From JAYWIG01 sp043789035 (GTDB lineage Bacteria > Pseudomonadota > Gammaproteobacteria > Burkholderiales > Burkholderiaceae_E), in NCBI GenBank assembly GCA_043789035.1, contig JAYWIG010000099.1:1-14557 (forward strand): DNA of 14,557 nucleotides. The letters are read 5' to 3'. The stretch's first letter is position 1; each line of letters begins with the position of its first letter. The notes beneath the pieces were generated by a model. The model worked only from the letters and a program-made list of their open reading frames with translations, was not told where the DNA came from and did no database searches. Of this stretch, positions 7,661-13,568 are shown piece by piece. The translations under genes and the position numbers were made by a program.

Positions 7661-9169
7661 ATGCCTATTCAGCTTACCGCCGATGAACTTACGCAAGTTT
7701 GCTTTGCCGATGAATTGCGCTTCCGCTCGCCAATTCCAACTCGTTCAATCTCAAGCGAAGAATTTATGCCGACTGCTCAGACGGCAAAGCAAAAAGAGTT
7801 TGAGACTCGACTAAAGGCTTACGGCAGCGAGTTAGCCAAACATCAAGGCATCTCGCGTCGTCGCTTCTTTCAAACATCATCAGGTATGGCAGCAGCCTTC
7901 CTTGCCATGAACGATACCTACGGACCCATGTTTGGAGTCTCAAGGGCTGAAGCAGCCACACCAGAATTGGCGAAGGAACGCGCAACGGCGCTGTCAGGCC
8001 AGTTCATTATGGACATGCACACCCACTTCTTGCACGACAAAACCCGCCTTGCGAATTTCGTTCGCGGCCGCGAAGCAGTCGGCAAAGCTGGTTGGAACCC
8101 TGCCTTGGTTGGCAAAGAGCAAACACTCGAAGATTTAAAGTTCGCCAATTACTTTAAGGAAGTGTTTTTAGATTCTGATACAAAAGTCGCTCTAGTCAGC
8201 GGCTCTGCATCGTTCGAACCTATTGATTGGTTCCTTACGAACGAGCAAAAACGCGATGCACGTGCCAACATCAACTCAATCGCAGGTGGTAGCAAACGCG
8301 CCATGGCTCATCTTATTTTTACACCGGGTGTTACCGGCGCGTTAGAGAAATTTGAGCGCGAATTGGCTGAGCTAAAACCCGATTCGATCAAAGGCTACAC
8401 AATCGGCGATAACACCAACAAACCAATGGCCAAATGGCCTTGGCGTATGGACGATGAAAAACTCGCCTACCCTTACTACGAAAGGGCTGTGAAAGCAGGC
8501 ATCAAAAATGTTTGCGTCCACAAGGGTCTATTCCCACCAAGCACCGAAAAACAGTTTCCGCAACTACTCGATTTCTGTAACGTCAGCGACGTCGGCAAAG
8601 CCGCCAAAGACTGGCCTCAACTAAACTTCATCATTTACCACTCCGCCTATCGTTTTGGTGGTGGTGGTCGCGTTGAAGATGCGTGGGGCCAAGTCGAACA
8701 AAGTGGTCGAGTGGAATGGGTCAATGATTTAGCAGAAATTCCCGCAAAATTTGGCGTGAACAATGTGTATGGAGACTTAGGCCAGATCTTCGCCCAAAGC
8801 ACAGTCGCCAATCCTAAGCTCACCGCATTTATGCTGGGCACCCTCATTAAAGGCCTAGGCGTTGAACGAGTGGTCTGGGGTACCGATGCGATCTGGACAG
8901 GCTCACCGCAATGGCAAATCGAAGCCATGCGCCGCCTTGAAATTCCGGAAGACATGCAAAAGAAATATGATTTTGCTCCACTGGGTGCAGCAGACGGCCC
9001 AATCAAAACCACGATCTTTGGCGAAAACAATGCACGGCTTTACAACTACACCCATGCTAAGCGCGCTGAACTCAAAATCGATCTTCTCGCACAGGCGAAA
9101 ACCCGCTACGAAGAGCAAGGCACAAACCGATCGAATATAGCTTATGGCTACATGAGGAAAGTCGCTTAA
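7661..9169 (+). CDS. Tat-exported amidohydrolase (amidohydrolase-2 / COG2159)
   Basis: 502 residues from ATG 7661, which has GAGGGG 7 nt upstream. A reading from 7604 would overlap the previous gene and lacks this support; ATG 7766 is a second option. The twin-arginine motif ISRRRFFQTSS (R66-R68) leads into AAAFLA and an AEA cleavage region, so the protein is probably periplasmic. The 65-residue segment before the Tat motif is unusually long. The metal-dependent TIM-barrel hydrolase follows: MDMHTH (H120, H122), CVHKGL, IIYHSAY and WGTDAIW supply the expected His and Asp metal ligands. The family includes decarboxylases and hydrolases of cyclic or aromatic acids; the substrate is not known. 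It is translated right after the dienelactone hydrolase. Confidence 0.9.
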   Translation: MPIQLTADELTQVCFADELRFRSPIPTRSISSEEFMPTAQTAKQKEFETRLKAYGSELAKHQGISRRRFFQTSSGMAAAFLAMNDTYGPMFGVSRAEAATPELAKERATALSGQFIMDMHTHFLHDKTRLANFVRGREAVGKAGWNPALVGKEQTLEDLKFANYFKEVFLDSDTKVALVSGSASFEPIDWFLTNEQKRDARANINSIAGGSKRAMAHLIFTPGVTGALEKFERELAELKPDSIKGYTIGDNTNKPMAKWPWRMDDEKLAYPYYERAVKAGIKNVCVHKGLFPPSTEKQFPQLLDFCNVSDVGKAAKDWPQLNFIIYHSAYRFGGGGRVEDAWGQVEQSGRVEWVNDLAEIPAKFGVNNVYGDLGQIFAQSTVANPKLTAFMLGTLIKGLGVERVVWGTDAIWTGSPQWQIEAMRRLEIPEDMQKKYDFAPLGAADGPIKTTIFGENNARLYNYTHAKRAELKIDLLAQAKTRYEEQGTNRSNIAYGYMRKVA

Positions 9170-9187
9170 AGCCTACTCCTACTGAAC

Positions 9188-9643
9188 TTACTGCAATGTA
9201 GGCGCAGGGTATTCCATAAAGAAACGCTGAGGCGTTTGCTCAACCACCAAAAACCCAAGTCGTTCGTACAAACGCTTCGATGGGTTTGATGCCAGCACAC
9301 GCAAACGCACAGGCTTGCCTCGGGCCTGCCCTTGGCCAATCGTTGCCCGCACCAATTGCGCACCAATGCCTCTATTCTGAAACTCTTTTTGAATGAAAAG
9401 TTGCTCAATTTGGATATGGCTACCGTGGTGCTCGATTGCGAAAGCACCGATGCGCTCATCGCCCAAGTAAATGCCGCGAAAGCCACCAGCCTTTAAGCCC
9501 TCTAACAAGCCCGCGCGCACCGCTTCACTGTTCCATGCGCCAAAGGTCGATTCAACATAGGGGCGCATCGTCGCTTCGCAAAGGCCATGCAAGAAATCGA
9601 TGTCGGCTGCTTGCAGGCGTTTGAAGGTTGGTTCTTGGTTCAT
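9188..9643 (-). CDS. GNAT family N-acetyltransferase
   Basis: 151 residues with a single GNAT fold. The acetyl-CoA pyrophosphate-binding loop is FQNRGIGAQLV (residues 88-98, Q-x-x-G-x-G/A pattern), preceded by the beta strand IQIEQLFIQKEF. The C-terminal ASNPSKRLYERLGFLVVEQT is the usual motif B with the Tyr that often acts as general acid. The substrate is not predictable. It is convergent with the amidohydrolase gene (18 nt between stops) and lies 67 nt downstream of the flavoprotein gene, with an inverted repeat between them. Start ATG 9643 has only a weak ribosome site. Full length, cytoplasmic. Confidence 0.92.
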   Translation of the reverse strand: MNQEPTFKRLQAADIDFLHGLCEATMRPYVESTFGAWNSEAVRAGLLEGLKAGGFRGIYLGDERIGAFAIEHHGSHIQIEQLFIQKEFQNRGIGAQLVRATIGQGQARGKPVRLRVLASNPSKRLYERLGFLVVEQTPQRFFMEYPAPTLQ

Positions 9644-9686
9644 TCAATGAGAAGTAAGTGTTTAGAAACGACAAGATTACACCATT

Positions 9687-9711
9687 GGCCTTTCGGTATA
9701 AACAAAAGGCC
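9687..9711 (-). repeat. Inverted repeat after the flavoprotein gene
   Basis: GGCCTTT (9687-9693) and AAAGGCC (9705-9711) form a 7-bp perfect stem with an 11-nt loop that begins at the flavoprotein stop codon. There is no T-run on either strand, so it is more likely a weak or Rho-assisted terminator, or an mRNA 3' end structure, than a standard intrinsic terminator. Confidence 0.5.
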
Positions 9712-10316
9712 TATAGCTCCAACTTGTATCGAGCCACCATTTCCTCCTGAGTCTCGACAGCCGCGCTTCCTCCACTTTGGCTATTAATCATCTCGCCCAT
9801 TGTCGGCAATATAGAGCGCTCAACCAATGAATTAGGCGACCAGAGCGCTGAACGCATAAGCGCCTTCGCACAATGAAGATAAGCATCAACAACCTTCACT
9901 TCGATGACCAATCGAGGGCGATGCTTCTCAGCGGAAAAAAAGTCTATATGTTCCGCTGCAGTAGATAAAATTGCCGTGCCGTTAATGCGAAGTGTTTCGT
10001 CGACGCCCGGAATAAGAAACAATAACCCAACCTTGCCGGTTCGCACAATATTTTCTAAAGAATCGAGTCGGTTGTTACCTAGCGCATCTGGAATCAGCAA
10101 CGTATGCTCATCTAACGCTTTCACAAAGCCAGGGACACCTCCACGCGGCGAAGCATCCATCGCAAAAGCGTCGCTACTACTTGCCAACACCACAAAAGGC
10201 GACAGTGCAATAAAGCGTTGGCAATACTCGTCTAAGCGAGAAATTTGCTTCTTTAATGACCGCTCTTTCGCAGGAGGGTACAGCGCGCGTAGTTGACTAG
10301 TGGTTTGAATATACAT
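9711..10316 (-). CDS. PPOX-type FMN flavoprotein (MSMEG_1061/DR2398-like)
   Basis: 201 residues from ATG 10316, just 5 nt after the stop of the upstream membrane gene. A longer reading to 10382 would run into that gene and is not preferred. The split-barrel pyridoxamine-phosphate-oxidase fold is shown by FVVLASSSDAFAMDASPRGG (41-60), LLIPDALGNNRLDSLENI and VGLLFLIPGVDETLRINGTA (97-116), an arrangement typical of the MSMEG_1061/DR2398 group. These are FMN-binding proteins thought to be oxidoreductases; substrates are not established. No signal peptide. Co-transcribed with the YdjM-like gene. Confidence 0.92.
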   Translation of the reverse strand: MYIQTTSQLRALYPPAKERSLKKQISRLDEYCQRFIALSPFVVLASSSDAFAMDASPRGGVPGFVKALDEHTLLIPDALGNNRLDSLENIVRTGKVGLLFLIPGVDETLRINGTAILSTAAEHIDFFSAEKHRPRLVIEVKVVDAYLHCAKALMRSALWSPNSLVERSILPTMGEMINSQSGGSAAVETQEEMVARYKLEL

Positions 10317-10321
10317 GGTTA

Positions 10322-10843
10322 TCACTTTTTCAAGAATTTCGCCCCAATTGTAGACAGCAATAGCAATGGTGCCCACACCCATATCAATTCGCTGACAATC
10401 ACCTTCGCTCCTCTTTCGGAAAAGAAAGCTGCAATGCCTATCGGTGAAACTTCAATCGGTCGCATCGCGAAAAAATGCCGCGCATTCGACCAAGGCCAGT
10501 AATACGCTACACCTAGGCCGCCGTTAGTGAACATATCGAGAAACCCATGCGTTGCTGCGCAACCAGACACAAAACCAAACGCAAGCAACTTTCCAACCTT
10601 TAAAAGCTTGTGAAGCGCCATCGCCATCAGACCTAGGAGCAGAGCAAAGAAGATTGAATGCGAAGCCCCTCGATGGCCAAGCTCGTGGGCATATTCAATG
10701 CCAAGTCCGAAGGCAATAACATCAGCATCAGGCGCCATCGCCGCGAGAATGCCCACGACAATCAGAGGAGCAGAAATTTGTTTTTTGTCGAGCAATATGG
10801 CTGCGGCGATTGGTACTACAGCGTGAGTAAATATGGTTGGCAT
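10322..10843 (-). CDS. YdjM-like membrane-bound putative metal-dependent hydrolase (DUF457)
   Basis: A 173-residue inner-membrane protein. Conserved polar residues sit among hydrophobic helices: H7 in FTHAVVP, MAPDADV (D39, D41), GHRGASHS (H57, H62) and ATHGFLDMFTNGG (H99, D103). This is the DUF457/YdjM pattern, annotated as a metal-dependent hydrolase. About four to five membrane segments are visible (around 8-36, 63-80, 86-103, 150-168). In E. coli the homologue ydjM is under LexA control, but no LexA box was found upstream here. The activity is unproven in the family. It is the first gene of a two-gene unit with the flavoprotein. Confidence 0.88.
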   Translation of the reverse strand: MPTIFTHAVVPIAAAILLDKKQISAPLIVVGILAAMAPDADVIAFGLGIEYAHELGHRGASHSIFFALLLGLMAMALHKLLKVGKLLAFGFVSGCAATHGFLDMFTNGGLGVAYYWPWSNARHFFAMRPIEVSPIGIAAFFSERGAKVIVSELIWVWAPLLLLSTIGAKFLKK

Positions 10844-11070
10844 GGAATGTCTTACCGAATTATCTCTGTTTTACAACGCTTGAAATTAAGGGGTATCGGA
10901 CAGGGAGGCAGATGGAGTCCATAGCAAGATCAATGTCTACCAAAGGCCATTCGCAGAAAGATTTCTTACGATGACCTTAGTTCCAAACTTTTCATTCATA
11001 CGAGTTGAATTCAAAAACGACACTTACACAGAATATGCAATCGAGATTCAAATGACCACATGAGAAAACT
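10844..11070. other. Intergenic stretch without a recognised gene
   Basis: Between the DUF3565 stop and the YdjM-like start. A plus-strand frame open from 10892 to a TGA at 11061 contains ATG 10971 (30 codons, starting MTLVPNFSFIRVEF). It has no good ribosome site and no family match I recognise. No clear promoter, repeat or RNA structure was found. Confidence 0.4.
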
Positions 11071-11277
11071 CTAGCAATTGTCTTTTTGTTCTCCATTGTC
11101 ACATTTCTTACAACCCAACAGGCGCCCTATAACGCCTAACCGCCCCGTTTCAGTAGTTGTCCAAGGTCGATTCTGCCAAGGCGGGTCATGGCGCACATGC
11201 TGATTGTGCCCGCACTCAAGCTCTGCCACCCAATCCGCTTTTTCATCTTGATGAAAACCAACAATAGCCTTTTGCAT
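11071..11277 (-). CDS. DUF3565 small zinc-ribbon-like protein
   Basis: 68 residues from ATG 11277. A TTG at 11319 would add 14 residues, but the family normally starts near this Met (MQKAIVGFHQDE). Family blocks are WVAELECGHNQHVRH (16-30), DPPWQNRPW (31-39), GRLGVIGRLLGCKKC (45-59). CGH and CKKC could bind a metal ion such as zinc. The biochemical role is unknown in the family. Its ATG lies directly after the end of a frameshifted small reading frame (11279-11432). The C-terminal tail NGEQKDNC is polar. It appears intact, unlike several neighbours. Confidence 0.85.
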   Translation of the reverse strand: MQKAIVGFHQDEKADWVAELECGHNQHVRHDPPWQNRPWTTTETGRLGVIGRLLGCKKCDNGEQKDNC

Positions 11278-11278
11278 A

Positions 11279-11432
11279 TTATCGAATACGCTTCTTAATC
11301 TTCGCAACAAGTGCGTCAATTGGCCTAGTTTGCCTTTTTAACGCCTGACTGCAATCCAGCACACGCAACAAAGCGTTCTGCAAATGAAGCCGCGATTGAA
11401 TTCTCAACAACCAAAATACCATCAATCGCCAT
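11279..11432 (-). pseudogene. Frameshifted small gene or gene tail, product unrecognised
   Basis: Just after the LysE stop, ATG 11432 opens a 35-codon frame (starting MAIDGILVVENSIAASFAER) that ends at TAG 11327-11325. Shifting by one base at the AAAAAGG run continues it as QTRPIDALVAKIKKRIR to a TAA at 11281-11279, right before the DUF3565 start. Both halves look coding, so a single-base frameshift in one gene of about 50 codons, or in the tail of a longer lost gene, is likely. I do not recognise the family. Confidence 0.4.
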
Positions 11433-11434
11433 CG

Positions 11435-12049
11435 CTACTTTTCAGTTGCCGCCAGCTTTGCGCCAAGCCCGGCAAACGCAGCGCTAAAACCATATCGGAG
11501 CATAGCCTGCGCGGTCGCCGATTCAATAACCAAGCGCCTAAATGCATGCGCCAAGAAACCGTAAGCAACGAAAACCACAAGTGTCATCAACATGAACACC
11601 GCACTCAAAACCAACAGGTGTGCCATAGGCAGGTATTCAACAGGATTAACAAACTGAGGTAAAAACGCGAGAAAGAAAATCGTCAACTTCGGGTTCAAAA
11701 TATTCATTAAAAATGCGCGCCTTACAAGCACAACTGAAGGCGTTTTAGCGAAGCTCGAATCGACAACAAAGGCAGACTTATCTTTAAAGGTAGCGTAGGC
11801 AACGTAAAAAAGGTAGGCAACACCCGCGTACTTCAAAATCGAAAACGCCAATGCGCTTGTATGCATCACAGCAGCTAACCCAAGCACCGTGGCAAGAAGG
11901 TGGGGGATGATTCCTGCTGTACACCCTATGGCGGCAAAAATGCTCGCCTTGCGCCCCTGAACGATACCGGTTGAAACCGTGTACACCACTCCTGTCCCCG
12001 GCGCTAGAACAACTAAAAACGAAGTGATCAAAAACTCAAGGCTAATCAT
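11435..12049 (-). CDS. LysE/RhtB family exporter
   Basis: An inner-membrane amino-acid or metabolite exporter of 204 residues, normal for the family. The N-terminal helix and loop FLVVLAPGTGVVYTVSTGIV, followed by QGRKASIFAAIGCTAGI, is the RhtB hallmark. The conserved NILNPKLTIFFLAFLPQFV lies in the middle. About six hydrophobic segments are visible. The family exports amino acids such as homoserine, threonine, leucine or lysine; the substrate here cannot be told. ATG 12049 has AGGAA 5 nt upstream and sits 7 nt after the end of a broken acetyltransferase gene, so it may once have been co-translated with it. It appears intact. Confidence 0.92.
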   Translation of the reverse strand: MISLEFLITSFLVVLAPGTGVVYTVSTGIVQGRKASIFAAIGCTAGIIPHLLATVLGLAAVMHTSALAFSILKYAGVAYLFYVAYATFKDKSAFVVDSSFAKTPSVVLVRRAFLMNILNPKLTIFFLAFLPQFVNPVEYLPMAHLLVLSAVFMLMTLVVFVAYGFLAHAFRRLVIESATAQAMLRYGFSAAFAGLGAKLAATEK

Positions 12050-12056
12050 GTGTTTC

Positions 12057-12410
12057 CTATATCTGATGAATCAAATTCCAACGAACAATCTTCTTGATCA
12101 TACTCATCGAAGACGCACTCTGCCACGCCATAAGGTGGCCTATTTGCGCTGCAATACATTTGGCGCGATATGCTGGTCGAACACAAATTCGTTTAAGCTC
12201 CCCCTCATGTTCCGATAGAACCACAGCACCGCACGCCACCGCAGTACCATTTCTTGCTCCAACGACTGTAAATTAAACATTCGTTTGTTCAAATGTCGTT
12301 AAGTCCAAAGCATATCGAGCCTCAGCTTGATACAGCGTGTCTTGATAGGCGTCGATTTCAACAATGAGCGAAGTAACTTCTGGTTGATTTGGCGACTCTA
12401 ACTGCACCAC
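12057..12410 (-). pseudogene. Broken GNAT acetyltransferase (in-frame TAA plus deletion)
   Basis: From GTG 12410, which shares one base with the stop of the ABM gene (TAGTG), a frame reads VVQLESPNQPEVTSLIVEID and goes on to EQTNV. It then meets TAA at 12275-12273 and continues in the same frame with FTVVGARNGTAVACGAVV and HEGELKRICVRPAYRAKCIA, a standard GNAT motif A region in which the usual RGKG reads RAKC. After that, the expected second half is missing. A shifted frame carries RPPYGVAECVFDEYDQED, resembling a GNAT C-terminus, so a deletion with frameshift is likely too. A 60-codon downstream piece could still be translated from an internal start, but it would lack a full fold. Confidence 0.8.
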
Positions 12411-12715
12411 TATAGCCAATCTTTTCGCTCAATACTCTCATAGTGCGATACCGTCGGAAACGGCTCATAAAAATGATGAAGCAAAGCTTTCCATTCCTGA
12501 TATTGCGGTGATTTACGAAAACCAATTTCATGATCCTCTAAAGTTTGCCACTGCACCAGAAGTAAATATTCATGACGCCGCTCCAGACAACGGCGTAGCT
12601 CGTGCGAAATATAACCCTGCATTAAGGAAATTATTTTCTGAGCAATTTCAAAGGCCGCTTCGAACTCTGCCTCTCTTCCCACTTTCACGCTCAGTGGCGC
12701 AACTTCAAGAATCAT
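12410..12715 (-). CDS. Antibiotic biosynthesis monooxygenase (ABM) domain protein
   Basis: A 101-residue protein matching the single-domain ABM family (ferredoxin-like alpha+beta barrel, usually a dimer). It starts MILEVAPLSVKVGREAEFEA and continues with GYISHELRRCLERRHEYLLLVQWQTLEDH and RKSPQYQEWKALLHHF. The last third holds the common PFPTVSHYE tail. Some members oxidise aromatic compounds without cofactors, others degrade haem, and many have no known substrate. ATG 12715 follows AGGAAAAC, a good ribosome site. The stop overlaps the GTG of the broken GNAT gene. It appears intact despite decayed neighbours on both sides. Confidence 0.9.
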   Translation of the reverse strand: MILEVAPLSVKVGREAEFEAAFEIAQKIISLMQGYISHELRRCLERRHEYLLLVQWQTLEDHEIGFRKSPQYQEWKALLHHFYEPFPTVSHYESIERKDWL

Positions 12716-12731
12716 GTTTTCCTATTCCTAA

Positions 12732-12881
12732 CTACTTACTATTTACGCGACGCATCAAGGCCAAGTAAGCCTTCTAACCTGCAATAAGCATAAGCGCAGT
12801 ACCCGTTAGTACTGCAACTGCAATCGCAGCCAACGATAGGAGCGACAAGAGCGAAGCAAACAGCAGCGTAATTATTCGATA
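12732..12881 (-). pseudogene. Membrane-protein C-terminal remnant with in-frame TAG
   Basis: A frame without a usable start codon encodes 31 almost wholly hydrophobic residues (12869-12777, including ASLLSLLSLAAIAVAVLTG). It meets TAG at 12776-12774 and continues in phase as KAYLALMRRVNSK to a second TAG at 12734-12732, 16 nt before the ABM start. A positively charged tail after a membrane helix is what a real membrane-protein end looks like, and the TAG could be a mutated Trp codon. The 5' part of the gene is missing; the fragment abuts the end of a second broken GNAT gene. The family cannot be named. Confidence 0.45.
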
Positions 12882-13261
12882 TATGGGTCGAAAGTGTAAC
12901 CTAAGGCCTTTGAATAGCCACTGTCAAGATGAACGCCACTACAGTGACGTTCTTTGGCGTTGGCAATCACCCAATCTATTAGCTTTCCAGCGAAACCCTT
13001 ACCTCTTCCGTCATCTACGGTGCTCAAATTATCAACGTAAACAATCCTTCCTCAGATTAAAAACTCTGCTTCGCGAAAACCAATAACGCTCCTCACGTTT
13101 TCATTTTCCTTCCAGGCAACTAGCTGAAACGCTTGCGCTTGTTGCTGACGAATTTGGGCTAGGAAATTCTCTTGCTTCAAATGCGGCCTGAGTAAAAGCA
13201 AAACTGAGAAACAGGAAAATATTTCCTCATCTGTTTTTGCGATAAGTGTTTCTGTGCTCAT
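12872..13261 (-). pseudogene. GNAT acetyltransferase interrupted by in-frame TGA
   Basis: ATG 13261 opens MSTETLIAKTDEEIFSCFSV and continues with LRPHLKQENFLAQIR, FQLVAWKENENVRSVIGFRE and AEFLI. TGA at 13054-13052 interrupts, and the same frame continues GRIVYVDNLSTVDDGRGKGF, then AGKLIDWVIANAKE and GVHLDSG, a textbook GNAT motif A. In relatives the residue before GR/GKVLYVDDL is often Trp, so TGG to TGA is the simple explanation. After HLDSG the usual C-terminus is replaced by YSKALGYTFDPYIE and TAA, about 15-20 residues shorter than the family. The last bases overlap the membrane-protein remnant. ORF calling would report only a 69-residue N-terminal piece. Confidence 0.85.
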
Positions 13262-13314
13262 GCCGGGGGTTTCTTTAAAACTAACTACTCGCTCTATGCA
13301 TTCAACTTCTTAGT

Positions 13315-13566
13315 TTATACACCTGCATCTTTGCCGACACGGGTATTGTAAGCATCCAGCACTAATGATTTCACGACTCTTGCTTTAACTGCTTTCAAGC
13401 TTACTCGCAACTCAACTACCCTCCCATCCCAGAGCAATTTCTCTATGAATTCTGGGTAAGACGCTCGCGCCACTTCTCGCACACGCAACCACGAAAAATG
13501 ATAATGCGGTTCTTCAGTGACGGCTTCTAGCGAGAGCGCAAACTTTCGAATTGAATCTAGCTTCAT
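13315..13566 (-). pseudogene. MmcQ/YjbR-like protein with internal deletion
   Basis: The 83-residue frame begins MKLDSIRKFALSLEAVTEEP, then HYHFSWLRVR, and ends PEFIEKLLWDGRVVELRVSL, KSLVLDAYNTRVGKDAGV. Both ends match the MmcQ/YjbR family, whose members are about 110-120 residues long. The middle, normally holding the beta strands around KIFATVPPD and the segment after it, is missing between WLRVR and EVARASYPEF, and the frame is kept. The protein may be expressed but is unlikely to fold normally. The family is annotated as DNA-binding, with little direct evidence. The ATG lies 2 nt after the amidase stop. Confidence 0.7.
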
Positions 13567-13568
13567 AG

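Noticed and set aside
8647..9030. Long minus-strand frame opposite the amidohydrolase gene (127 codons)
   Set aside because: It is antisense to conserved metal-ligand motifs, has no ribosome site and no recognisable family, so it is a shadow of the real gene.
9171..9203. Inverted repeat GCCTAC/GTAGGC between the amidohydrolase and GNAT stops
   Set aside because: The 6-bp stem has a 21-nt loop and no T-run; it is too weak to call a terminator.
10844..10900. LexA box upstream of the YdjM-like gene
   Set aside because: CTGTTTTACA is present, but the required CTG-N10-CAG spacing is not met.
10971..11063. Plus-strand 30-codon frame
   Set aside because: It has a sensible amino acid mix but no good ribosome site, no recognised family, and is antisense to the surrounding gene row. 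Mentioned under the intergenic entry only.
12057..13261. Genetic code change or programmed stop-codon readthrough
   Set aside because: The interrupting codons are TAA, TAG and TGA in three different genes, each beside deletions or missing halves, while intact genes here use the same codons as real stops. Decay explains this better.
11071..13566. Chromosomal integron cassette array (small GNAT, LysE, ABM and DUF genes in one orientation)
   Set aside because: Genes abut or overlap, leaving no room for attC sites. The only GCCTAAC-like heptamer (near 11124) is inside the DUF3565 coding region and has no partner. No integrase is seen.
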